From positions 310,001-374,000 of the forward strand of contig LATX02000178.1 of assembly GCA_001466705.2 (NCBI GenBank): 64,000 nt of DNA. The letters run 5' to 3'. Made by a program: the position numbers and the translations under genes. Position 1 is the stretch's first letter. Each line of letters begins with the position of its first letter. Shown piece after piece: positions 32,074 through 43,114 of this stretch. The notes under the pieces were generated by a model, which saw only the letters and a program-made list of their open reading frames with translations, was not told where the DNA came from and made no database searches. The DNA comes from Moniliophthora roreri (lineage: Eukaryota > Basidiomycota > Agaricomycetes > Agaricales > Marasmiaceae).

Positions 32074-34878
32074 ATGGCATCTGGCAAAGGCCTCGGTCAG
32101 TTCTTTCAGCCTTCCTATTGGGTTATCAAGCGCGAGCCGTCATCGTGGGCACCACCGAGAGGGCTGTTGCAGAGTAATGTCGACTTGGATCCTAGTTTGG
32201 CGAGGGATAGGAGGTGGAGGTCATGGATGTTCTTGTTCATGTGGGCTAGCGATTCGGTCAATGTTGGGACTATGCAGCAGGCAAGCAGGTGCGTCTGGCA
32301 AGGTTTTGTCCGATGTTCGGGCTATTGACTGACGTGGATCATTGACAGTATGATTGCTTTGGGACTGTCGTATCGGGAAGTGATACCATGCATTTTCATT
32401 GGAAACCTCATTGTTGCCGGTGAGGCATCATTTTCATCGACCTCTATACGTTTCTGATCATGGATTGAGTACACAGGCGCTCTCACTGCTAATGCTACTA
32501 TCGGCGCTATATTACACGTTCCGTTCTCAATTATATGCAGAGCTAGCTTCGGTGTCTGTGAGTAATCAGTGATGATGATACACGAAATCCGCTGAACCTT
32601 TCCCGTAGACGGTGCTTGGTTTCCAGTCGTCTCGCGGCTAATCCTCGGTCTCATCTACTTTGGGTATGAATCCCTTGGTTGGTTTTACTTTCAACTCGGG
32701 TTGACATCGTTTCAGAATAAATACGCAAATCCTCAGCAGTTGCGTACACGTCATGCTGAGCGCCATATGGCCCAGTTTCCGCGCTCTACCAAACCATATA
32801 CCTGAACACATCGGAATAACAACCTCGGGAATGATCGCTTATATCGTCGCTTGGACTATTCAATTCCCATTTCTTATCATTCCGCCTGTCAGAATGAGGT
32901 ACGGTCCCTCGACATTCATCAAGTGTTCGGAGATCCGATACCGTTAATGCTTACAGATACCTGTTCCTCATCAAGTCACTTGTCATGACCATCGCAACAT
33001 TTGTCATATTGGGTTGGAGTGTGAACAGAGCAGGTGGTGGTGGTCCTATTTTCTCTCAGCGTGCTACTCTGTGGGTATTTCTTCATCTTTGGTCTTTGAT
33101 ATTGTCTTGAGTGTTTGCAACAGGACCGGTACCGAAAAATCATGGGCATGGATGTTCTGTATCAAGTATGCGGCCTTTTCCTCATCGCGTGATAAGCTCA
33201 AAACGGCTAATAAATAAAATGACTCTCCTAGCGCCGCAATGTCGAGCAAAACTACTCTCGCTGCCTCGATATCGTGAGTCAACTACCTCATAGTCTCCGC
33301 TGAGTATTGGGCTCAACTCTTTATTCAGGGACTTTTCTCGTTACTCAAGATCTCCACGGGACCAGTATTGGCAGGTGATCGTAAGTCTCCTGCGTTTCAC
33401 TGCCGCATTCTTTCCGCTCACGGGGTCCAATAATAGCTCATACCGTTCTGCTACACCCTTTGGTCTATCTTTGGTATCATTGTCACCTCCGCTAGTCATG
33501 TCGTTTACGGCGAGTTCATTTGGGATCCAACCAAAGTCAGTATGACCCATTTTTCACTATTTCCCGTGTTCTGAGATCCTGCGTCTCGTTGCAGATCATC
33601 GCAAGATGGGATAACCGAGCTGCTGCTTTCTTCATGGCCTTGGCGTTCGGTGAGTCATCTCCGCCTCTTTGTGTTACTGTCAGGAAGGCTGATGGATACG
33701 CTCTAGGTGCTGGAACCATTGGAACGAACATTTCCAGTACGTTGCCTATCACCTTGTTGTCAAGTAAATGTCTGATTCTACCCTTTCGCGCACAGCTAAT
33801 AGTGTCGCTGTTTCCAACGACGCAAGTCTACCTCTGCTCTATCTCATGCTATGGTTACTCACAACCGGGACTTTTTAGTTCACTGCCTTAGTACCAAAAT
33901 ACCTCAATATCAGGCGTGGAGCGATTCTCTGTGCAGTGCTCGTAAGTTTGGTTATCTATATCATTACTCGTTAATGCTCATCTATCACTTTTTTTACAGG
34001 GCGGATGGGCCTGCGTACCATGGAACCTTCAGAAAAGCGGAACGGTGCTTCTCAACTTTCTCGGGGGATGTAAGTACTTACAGCGTACACGGTTGGCCCG
34101 ATTACCGACTTGACTGACTGTATGTAGATGCCATCTTTTTAGCGCCTGCTGTCAGCGTTATGATTTGTGGTATGCTCTTCCTTCGTCCGAGCTGCTCTTG
34201 CTGATGATCATTCATTCACAGATTTCTTCTTGGTCAAACGACAAAAGATTGTTGTTCCTGAACTGTACCAGCCTGATGGAAGATATCGATACCTGAATGG
34301 GATGGTGAGTGCTAAAGTTATAGCTTCTTGTGTTTCAGATGCTGATTTGCTTCTCTATCCATAGAACTGGCGAGCGTTCGTTGCGTGAGTACTACTACTG
34401 CTCCCATCTGGCTGCGGTTGATATCTGACCCAAGTTGTACATCCAGCATAGCCATATCACTCCCGATTAACCTTCCCGGTCTCATGAACGTCATGAATCC
34501 AAAAACGATCCACATCGGCGGCTTGGTCAGTCTCCAAGCACAGTTTCTTACATCACTGCCCTCCCCGCCGCTCACGTTGCCCTTTTTCCAGAGATACGCC
34601 TACAAGGCGAGTTGGCTCATCGCGTTCTCAATGGGATTCACGACCTACTACCTGCTCAACCTCGTATGTCTCGCAAAAACTCTCACCCGCTGATGTTACC
34701 TCATGATTGTTCGTAGATATTCCCAGCTAAAGATGCCATGTCAAGTAGACAGTTGTTGGCAGAAGATGCGTTGGAAGAACAGGAAAAGGCCGAATCGATG
34801 TCCTATGAGTCAGGGAAGATTTCGAAGAATCTGTCGACGCTCGAACAGGATCCTCTTGATAGGATACCTGGTATATAG
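32074..34878 (+). CDS. NCS1-family permease 1 (uracil/allantoin/nucleoside type)
   Basis: Twenty-one exons can be joined in phase to a 551-residue protein. Borders include 32074-32288, 32349-32419, 32477-32557, 32609-32663, 32716-32898 and so on to 34717-34878. It is a plasma-membrane cation symporter for a nucleobase-like substrate, of the Fur type. Landmarks: SDSVNVGTMQQASS in helix 1, NATIGAILHVPF, RASFGVYGAWFPVVSR, SDFSRYSRSPRDQYWQ, GTIGTNIS, FTALVPKYLNIRRG and NLPGLMNVMNP. About 12 helices and short charged ends match the family length. The intron after NSVAVSND starts with GC (33822), a GC-AG intron; permease 2 has GT there. The exact substrate (uracil, uridine, allantoin) cannot be read. 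It lies divergent from the kinase and is followed by a paralogue. Confidence 0.93.
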
Positions 34879-36112
34879 GTTGTAAAGGACAACATAACGT
34901 TTGGTGTACGATCGCTTTCAAGATTTTATCTCCGTAATTTATATTGTCTGAAGAGAGAGAGAGAGAGAGAGAAAAACGATGCGTGACTCCCGTTTACTTT
35001 TTTTTTTTTCATTCTATTCCGAGGCTAATGTTCAAAAGGCACGCATACTTGATTGACAGGATTTTCGGTCTTTCTTCGGTATCTCCGTGAGCCCTGTCAC
35101 CTGTTCACCTCGAGGCGATGGCTGACAATTTTTAACAGAACCCTTTGACTCAATGTGAGGTCGTACCGCATTTCGTGGTTCGTCAATCTGTCAAGTGGAC
35201 TCTTTGACAGCAGGCCGCTCCAGGGATGCCCCGGCGCCCATTAAATTTTGGGGCTCTCAAGCCGTCGTGGGGTAGCATCCTCCACATGGTGAACAACCTT
35301 CTCGAACAGTGCCTACTATTAATGGGAAATGGCTCCCACTGGTTATCTCATCATATCTTGAGTGTGTAATGGGATTTCCCGGCGAGGCGCCCTCCTGACA
35401 TGGCCTTGTTAAGGTCCAAATCCTTGTGAAATTTTGCCTAGTCTGTTAGAAGCGTCGTTGTTCATCATATCTCGAGTGCGTAATGGGATTTTCCGACGAG
35501 GCGCCCTTCTGAGATGGCCTTATCAAGATGTTCAAGTTCAAATAATTGGAGGCAGAAAATTTGCCTAGCCTGTTAGAAGTGCCAGCATCATTGCTTCCAA
35601 CTGCCCGTTCATTGGATCTGCCGGCTGCTGACTGGTCGGTTCTATCATTTCTGAGAACAGATGATCAACGATGAATATGCACAAATGTATCCTGTATCAA
35701 CTCTTTCTATTACTGAAGACACGTTATCGAGACCCGTGGGTATCGTCGCTGGGAAGACAGTTCCCCATGGCAGACTTGGTGGCTCCAGAGATAGTTGGAT
35801 GGCTGTCAAGATGCTGGGGTCTTCAGTATTGTATGCTTCCGCTCGGCTGAATCAATTCCCGAGCTTCGTGGGGCAGCATGGTCCTGCTAACGTAATCCAG
35901 GTATCTCAATTGACACGGCGAAGCCGGCCGTTTTACGGATCTGAGCTTCAATAAAACCGGACCAGCGTCAAAGTCTAAGTTTACTTTCGCCGCCGTTTGC
36001 TGATGCTGATCTTCTTATTTTTAATCCATGATATAGAAGCAAAGAGTTGTGTAGTCCTGAAATAGGTCTCCGTCTTTGTCTCTCTCCCACCACGCCCCTC
36101 CCCCTGTGCGCT
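34879..36112. other. Intergenic region between the two permeases
   Basis: It contains an AG run (34953-34972), a T run (34999-35009) and two related copies of a 105-118 bp repeat (35349-35453 and 35463-35580). No gene was recognised. The last part serves as promoter of permease 2. Confidence 0.55.
35349..35580. repeat. Two adjacent direct repeats upstream of permease 2
   Basis: Both copies begin CATCATATCT and share the core GTAATGGGATTT, a GAGGCGCCC block, TGGCCTT and the end CTGTTAGAAG. They differ by several substitutions and a 12-15 bp length change in the middle. The rest of the intergenic region shows no third copy. Confidence 0.75.
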
Positions 36113-38904
36113 ATGGCATCTGGCAAAGATTTCCGTCGGTTCTTCCGGCCTTCCAACTGGGTTACTAAGCGCGAGCCGTCATCGTGGGCGCCGCTGGGAG
36201 GTCTTTTGCAGAGTAACATCGACTTGGACCCCAGTTTAGGGAGGGACAGGATATGGAGATCATGGATGTTCTTGTTTTATTGGGCTAGTGATTCGGTTAA
36301 CGTCGGAACCATGCAGCAGGCAAGCAGGTGCGTGTGGAGATCTTCTTCGGTTGAACACGCGTACTCATTATCATTCCCGCTTGACAGCATACTTACTGTG
36401 GGACTTTCGTACCGGGAAGCTATACCTTGTATCTTTATTGGGAATCTTATTATTGCAAGTAAGGGTCATTTCTTTTCATGTCTTGCCAAAATAATAAACC
36501 TGTGATTTACGTAGTGGCACTCACCGCAAATGCGACCATTGGCGCTACTCTCCACGTTCCTTTCTCAATCATATCCAGAGCCAGTTTTGGTGTCTGTGAG
36601 TGAGCACCCAAGTCATTATGCGACATCGGCTCATCCTCGTTAAACAGATGGCGCTTGGTTCCCAATCGCGTCTCGACTTATCCTTGGTCTCATTTATTTC
36701 GGGTACGTCACCCTTGACGGCACTATTTTATTACTTGGGGTAACCCTTTTTCCAGAATAAACACCCAAATTCTCAGTAGCTGCGTGCACGTCATGCTCGG
36801 CGCTATATGGCCTAGCTTTCGCAGTCTTCCGAATCACATCCCGCCACAAATCGGAATTACTACTTCGGGAATGATAGCATACGTCGTTGCTTGGATCATC
36901 CAGTTCCCCTTCCTCGTCATTCCACCAGTGAGGATGAGGTATGTTGTTGAGTATAGTATATTGAACCCTCTGATGCTATGGCTTCTATGACAGATACCTC
37001 TTCTTGATCAAGTCACTAGTCATGACTCTCGCAACATTTGTCATCTTGGGCTGGAGCGTGAACCGGGCGGGAGGTGCAGGGCCTATCTTTTCTCAGCATT
37101 CTACTCTGTACGTCCCTCGTCATTTTCAACCTCATACTCCGTGCTGAATCCTTTCGGTAGAACCGGCGCAAACAAGTCATGGGCCTGGATGTACTGCATT
37201 AAGTATGCCTTTTGTCGATATCCTAGAAATCGGTCAATTCACACATGAACGATACTCCCAGTGCCGCAATGTCAAGCAAGACGACTATTGCCGCTTCAAT
37301 ATCGTGAGTCTCTACCTCGCACGTTATTACACGGAACATCAACTCACATCGCTTATAGAGATTTTTCCCGATATTCAAGATCACCATGGGACCAGTATTG
37401 GCAGGTCATCGTACGTACTTACTATTGTTTTTATCCAACTCTGTAAGCTAAATAGTTCTGCGCAGTTAATTCCGTTCTGGTACACCCTCTGGTCTGCATT
37501 CGGTATCATCGTCACATCGGCAGGTTTTGTCTTGTACGGGGAGTACCTTTGGGATCCAACGAAGGTTAGCATAACCGTTCCGATTAGTATGGCTCCTGAC
37601 GTCCGTGCCTCACACAGATCATTGAAAGATGGGACTCTCGCGCTGGTGCATTTTTCATGGCACTGGCATTTGGTATGTCCCCCTTCTCCAGTATGGATAC
37701 TATTAGACAAGCTGAGATTTTCACGATCTAGCTGCTGGAACTATTGGAACCAACATCTCGAGTACGTTACTTGCCCCTTGTATAACATTGATCTCTGATT
37801 TTATCGTTCCGTGCAGTCAATAGTGTTGCTGTATCAAATGACGTGAGTCTACCTATCAATGTTCGGACAAGTCATTCAATATGATTAAACCTTCCAGTTT
37901 ACGGCTTTAATGCCCAAGTACCTTAATATCAAGCGTGGGGCGATCATATGCTCGCTACTTGTGGGTGCTATCGCATACGATCCGTGTCTGATGAAAACTC
38001 AATCTTCACTTTTGGTAGGGTGGATGGGCTTGTGTTCCATGGAACATCCAGAAGAGCGGAAATGTGCTCCTCAATTTCCTCGGTGGATGTGAGTACTCCG
38101 CAATCATACATGACTGCCCACTTTGCTAACTAGATATAGACGCCATCTTTTTAGCGCCCGCTGTCAGCGTCATGATATGTGGTAAGGCCGCTCATTCATT
38201 CTTCAAAAGAGTTTTGCCTATTGATTCACGTTCAAACAGATTTTTACCTTGTGAAGCGCCAAATGATTATTGTTCCCGAACTGTACCAACCATTTGGGAG
38301 ATACCGATATTCTAATGGCGTGGTGAGTATTTCTTTGGTTTCGTAACAACAATCTTTTGACACTGGAACCCGCGTTCTTAGAATTGGCGAGCATTCGTTG
38401 CGTACGTGGCATTCGTTCCCTTTGTATTGTTCCATAACCTTATCTTGGTCACCAGCGTCGCTGTATCTCTTCCGATAAACCTTCCAGGTCTCGCGAATGT
38501 CATGAGCCCTAAAACGGTCCATAATATCGGCGGCCTAGTAAGAATCTCAAATTGCTTTGCCTACACCTCAGTTCACTAACTGCATTTTTTTTAGAAATTC
38601 GCGTACAAAGCCAGCTGGCTGATAGCGTTCTCGATGGGTTTTACGACTTATTACATCCTTAATCTCGTATGTCCAACCTCATCACTTACGGGACCCGCAC
38701 CCCCTCATATTTACTCATGATTTTCCACAGATATTCCCGGCGACATCAGCCATGGCAGAGCGTCAACTATTGGCAGAGGAAGCATTATTAGAGGAGGCTA
38801 GAGCGGCCTATGAAGAACGGGATAAACCACCGACTTCAAAGGATCTGTCCGAGTCAATGCTTGAGGTTCGTCATATGGATAGGGTGATAAGGTTTCAAAT
38901 ATAG
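36113..38904 (+). CDS. NCS1-family permease 2, tandem paralogue of permease 1
   Basis: The gene follows the exon pattern of permease 1 intron by intron, with different intron sequences and all GT-AG sites checked intact. The protein keeps the same landmarks (MASGKDFRRFFRPSNW start, SVNVGTMQQASS, NATIGATLHVPF, SWAWMYCINAAMSS, GTIGTNIS, FTALMPKYLNIKRG, NLPGLANVMSP). It differs most in the cytosolic tail, which is longer and ends RHMDRVIRFQI. Conserved exons and variable introns mean an older duplication with both copies kept under selection. Substrate specificity may have diverged. About 4 kb separates the two start codons. No stop or frameshift was seen, so it should be functional. Confidence 0.92.
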
Positions 38905-39037
38905 GATGTAATATGTGAATCACGGGGTTCCTTGCGTATTTATCTTTACGATGATGATGTATCCTAATATATTGTGCGCTACCTAATCATGATGTATCGT
39001 TAACGCGTGAACGGAACTCACCGAACAGAACATATCC

Positions 39038-39821
39038 TTAGACTGTCATCATGCTCTCAGCACGCTGTACCAAACGTCCCACACGTCCGCCCATCCAGGT
39101 AGCCATCTTCTTCCATTCCGCACTTTCTTTCCCAAGCGCGAGCATCTGCTCCCAAAAGGTACCTGCGAGCAGAAAATCTACAAAGACCGGTTCATCTCCC
39201 ATCGTGAATAGATCCCCTTCCTTGTAACCCCTCGATAGCTCATCAAATCCTTGTTTTCCTTTGTTCCACGCATCTTCTTTCTCCTCGGGCGACAATGAGA
39301 ACAGCGGATCCTCACCATACACCTCCTTTAAGCTTTGCTTCACCTCTGGTGTACCTAATTCCCGCATGGCGGGCAACACCACCGGTATCATTGGTGTGAA
39401 CTTGTGCGGTATCGCATCACAAAATACTGCTTGAAAAACACGTGTCCCGAGAGGTACAACTCGACGCGTATTAGGGTACGTTTGGTCGAGGTATTCAGCG
39501 ATATTGAGGGAATCAGATACGCTTCTACCTGTCGTAGTGTCGTGCATAAATGGAACAGTATATTTTGGTGATCCGTCTAGCTTTGTTGATGTCGGAGGTG
39601 CGCCAATGGATTTAGCTGTTGATTCGATGGTAGCCCAATTGACGAGGGAGACATTGAATGGGAGATGTTTGTATTTGAGGGTGTATCTGGTATATAGTAC
39701 CTTGAGTTAGCGAAAGAGATTATAGGTAGGATAAAAAAGCAGACATAATTGATCGAACGTAGGGTGAGTATCCTTTGATACCGGGGAGGCTACAAGGGCC
39801 CATGTCATACAAGGTAATCAT
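39038..39821 (-). CDS. Glutathione S-transferase 1
   Basis: Two exons (39745-39821 and 39038-39686) and a 58-bp intron give 241 residues. The amino-terminal thioredoxin-like domain starts MITLYDMGPC and has the glutathione-contacting GSPKYTVPF and DSLNIAEYLD (equivalent of the conserved cis-Pro and Ser/Glu region). The all-helical carboxyl domain follows (VFQAVFCDAIPHKF, GDLFTMGDEPVFVDF, WMGGRVGRLV). This is a basidiomycete GST of the Ure2p/FuA-like kind, which conjugates or deconjugates glutathione with small electrophiles such as wood extractives; that role is from the family. A Cys is present near the start (GPC), where some of these enzymes are Cys-GSTs. First of four related loci on the same strand. 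Confidence 0.9.
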
Positions 39822-39880
39822 AGTAGGAAGGTTGTTCGAAGATTGTTAGGCTGTGGAAACGAGGGCAGGAATCCATGCGG

Positions 39881-39888
39881 TTATATAT
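39881..39888 (-). promoter_or_regulatory. TATA-like element of GST 1
   Basis: TATATAA on the minus strand lies about 60 bp before the ATG at 39821, a usual distance in fungi. Confidence 0.45.
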
Positions 39889-39917
39889 GTGCAGCATGCT
39901 GACTCACGAAGCTTCCC

Positions 39918-39948
39918 GGGGCGTCATTGGGGCGTCAGTTGGGCGTCA
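39918..39948 (-). promoter_or_regulatory. Three TGACGCC repeats at 11-bp spacing upstream of GST 1
   Basis: GGGCGTCA occurs three times in a row with the CGTCA cores at 39922, 39933 and 39944. That is exactly 11 bp apart, about one helical turn. On the minus strand they read TGACGCC, close to bZIP (AP-1/CREB-like) half-sites. They lie 97-127 bp before the GST 1 start. Function is inferred. Confidence 0.45.
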
Positions 39949-40119
39949 GTGCTGCTCTGTAACACAAACACGACATGCGAACCGAGATCGGACCCGGTTT
40001 GTGTCAGCTGGTGATTCACAGTCTTCATAATCTGTTGTATACATCCAGCGGTGATAAATAATAATGAGCTTACACTACAGTCGAGAGTAGAGTAGTGAAC
40101 CACGTATATCTAGTCATAC

Positions 40120-40835
40120 TTGTCCATTTCCATCAATCGCCCAACGCGCCCGTCCCATCCTTCTATTCCTCACTATCCCTTCCAAGGGCGACACTGACCC
40201 TCCCACAGGAAACCTGCCAGTGCAAAATCTGCGAAGATGGGATTCGAACACATCAAGTACAGTCGGTTCTCCTCCAACCCTTTGTTAAGAAGATCAAATG
40301 CCTGTTTCGGTTTCCACCGAATAGTAACTTCATCGAGATCTGTAAAAACATCGTATATCTCCTCGACACTTCTTTTTGCACTTCCGGTGAACCAGGATCG
40401 TCATCTTCGGGCCAATAATAGGCCTGATGTCCTTGGTATGGCGCCGCATGCAGGAATAGTATGCCTCTTGCAAGGGCACGAGTGCCGTTGAGGGGGATGC
40501 GAGGTATATCTAGATACACTTGGTGAGGTATTTGGCAACAAGGATAAAATCCGAGATCGTTTTCTCCGTGGGATGTAGCGTGGCATCGCTCCATCCTCTT
40601 TGGTAAAGGTTGGCATTGCACCGATAGACTTTGCTGTCGGATCAGAAATGAGGAAGTCGACGAAGGAAACGGTGAACAGGATGCGTTTGTATTTGAGCGT
40701 GTATCTGGGGTATCAGTTATGGTGGGAGTGTAATAGATGAAAGGACGTACATGATTCTCCTCTCATTATTGGAGTAGATTATGCCCTCGGGGAGTCGGGA
40801 AGGACCAAGGTCGCACAAAGTAGGCTTGTCTGCTA
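40120..40835 (-). pseudogene. Glutathione S-transferase pseudogene
   Basis: Pieces of the same gene as GST 1 and 2 follow in order on the minus strand but in changing frames: a start-like CDLGPSRLPEGI (about 40790-40830, no ATG), TLKYKRILFTVSFVDF and PTAKSIGAMPTF, then NGTRALARGILFLHAAPYQG (about 40430-40490), and a damaged carboxyl end with GFLWEG. Several frameshifts and lost segments make it non-functional. The intron donor near 40750 is still visible. Confidence 0.75.
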
Positions 40836-41132
40836 TCCGAGTAGGTGGTGTGGTCGATAGGTTCTGTTGGCACGATCCTACGTTGTTATAGCCTCAGTAC
40901 TTCGGCTTTATACGGGGGCTTGTGAGTTCTCCTGCAAGAGTTGGTCAAAGACTGACGCTTTCCTTCGTCTCAGCAATCGGAACTCATGGGAATTGAAGTG
41001 TGGTTTCACGACGAGTATTTTTTTTTAAGTTTCGTTGATATGAATCGATTTGTAGACACATTGATACTCCTTTCTGACAGTCAAGTTATATATGTTTCAG
41101 TTCAGTCGGTCGAGAAATAGAAGAACGCACCT

Positions 41133-41906
41133 CTAATTATATTTATCCATTTCCTCCATCAAGCGTCCCATCCGCCCACCCATCCAACTAGCCATCCTCT
41201 TCCATTCCTCGCTATCCCGACCGAAAGCAACCATACACTCCCAAAGTAAACCTGAAAGTGCAAAATCCGCAAAAACAGGGCTATCGCCCATGACGAATAA
41301 ATCTCCTTCATTATAGCCTTTTGCAAGTTCATTGAAGCCCTGTTGTCCTTTCTTCCAGATTTCTTCAGCTTCTTCTTCACTAAGCGTCGGAAGCTTAGCT
41401 ATAACCTCTCCATACACCCTCTCGAAACTCTCCTTCACTTCCGGTGTGGCCAGGTTTCGCATGGGTGGCCAAATAACGGGTATAATCGTGGTGAGTTTTT
41501 GGATGATGGCATCGCAAAAGGCGGCTTGTAAAGCGCGCGTGCCGGGAGGAAAGATGCTTGGGGTGTCCGGATAGGCTGTTTCGAGATACTCTGCTATATC
41601 GAAGGAATCCGAGACAGACCTCCCTGTGGTGGCGTCGTATAAGAATGGTACAGTATATTTTGGCGATCCGTCTGGTTTTGTTGTAGTCGGTGGTGCACCG
41701 ATGGATTTGGCGGTGGGTTCAAGTTGTTCCCAATCGACAAGCGAGATGGTAAACGGAATGCCTTTGTATTTAAGAGTATATCTGCGTTGGAGATGAGTTT
41801 AGGATGCTTAAGAGGATGTGAGAACGTACATAATCTTCCGGACATTGGCAGAGAAACCTTGGACTCCGGGAAGTCTGCAAGGGCCCAAATCGTAGAGAGT
41901 GATCAT
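41133..41906 (-). CDS. Glutathione S-transferase 2
   Basis: Two exons (41830-41906 and 41133-41781) with a 48-bp intron give 241 residues, the same length as GST 1. It starts MITLYDLGPCRLPG and keeps GSPKYTVPF, DSFDIAEYLE, RALQAAFCDAI, GDSPVFADFALSG and WMGGRMGRLM. The frame is open throughout and the intron sits at the same codon as in GST 1, so the pair comes from tandem duplication. As in GST 1, a Cys follows the first beta strand (GPC). The substrate is unknown. Confidence 0.9.
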
Positions 41907-42403
41907 GATGGTATTCAAACGCTGCTGGTCAAGACTTGTATGTCGGTTGCAATACAGGGTCGCCTACGCAGAACATGACTCAGATACACCTTGGTGGTCC
42001 CAGTACTCGGAACCGATTAGACGCCGTGATCGGGGTGTGACGTAGCATTAGAATACCTGCGCTTCTCTGCTCCTCTCATCTGCACTCCGAGTCCACTGCA
42101 CCTCTCAGACCAACCCTTCATCGACGCCCTCCCATGTTTGAACACCGCTGATCCACACTCACTCTCGTAGCTGTAGTCATTATCTCCTGTATTCATTTTG
42201 CTCATAACAATACACGCATTTTACCACTCCAAGCTCTTTCCATATTCCCAATCCACCTATGGTTCCCAGGTTTCATTATCGTCCTTCGAGCCCTATTTCT
42301 GCCGGAGTAAGGCTGGCGAGGAGTCCATGGTTCGATTTTTGAATTTTTGCCCCATTGTCTTATTGTCCCCAGGTATTGGAGATTTCACACCTCTCGCTCT
42401 ACA
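41907..42403. other. Intergenic, no gene seen
   Basis: About 500 bp upstream of GST 2 on its strand. Short frames only, none recognised. Confidence 0.5.
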
Positions 42404-42963
42404 CTAATCCCTCATCCCGTTCGCCCACTCGTTCCATTCCTTGCTATCCCATCTGAAAGCAGCCATACACTCCCAAAGGAAACCTGAAAGTGCAAGATCC
42501 GTGAAAACAGGCTTGTCGCCATAAATAAAAGCTCTTTCATTATGAATTTTCCACAAGTTCATTGAAGCCCTATTGTCCTTTCTTCCAGACTTCTTCAGCT
42601 TCTCTTCTCCACTAAGCATCGGAAGCTCAGCTGCAGCCTCTCCGCAACCTTTTGGAACTCTCCTTCACTTCTGGCATTGCCACATTTCGCATGGGTCGTC
42701 GAATAATGGGTATCATTCTGGTGAGTTTTTGGATAATAGCATCACAAAAGGCAGCTTGTGGGAGCATGCGTGCCGGGAGGAAAAATGCTTGGGGTGTCTG
42801 GCTAGACTGTTTGAGGTATTATGCTATATTGAAGGAATCAGAGACAGACCTCTATGTGGTGGCGTCGCGTAGGAATGGTACAGTGTATTCTGGCGATCTG
42901 TCTGGTTTTGTTGTAGTTGGTGGTGCACCAATGTATTTGGCGCTGTGTTCAAGTTGTTCCCAG
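42404..42963 (-). pseudogene. Second glutathione S-transferase pseudogene, truncated
   Basis: The DNA closely follows the second exon of GST 2 from the end of the protein (LALSGFLWECMAAF, about 42450) back to the region CAATGTATTTGGCG at about 42930. It has stops and frameshifts, and the tail after residue about 200 is altered. The similarity stops sharply at 42963, inside the segment that would encode residues 35-40, so the first exon is missing. The 3' side of the DUF6534 gene begins within 150 bp of this break. Confidence 0.75.
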
Positions 42964-43114
42964 GTCATTACACTACTCCTTATTATATAATATATTACTA
43001 TCTGAGCTTCCACATTCCCACAAATTGATATCCTATGAAAGTGCTGATCTTTTATTCAATGTTCACCCATATTTGGAAGTTGAAGTTTGTTCTAAATGAT
43101 CTCTTGAATCACTC

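Noticed and set aside
40226..40250. tRNA T-arm (GATTCGAAC on the plus strand)
   Set aside because: It lies in a GST pseudogene in register with the paralogues; the stem pairs poorly and there is no A box or acceptor partner.
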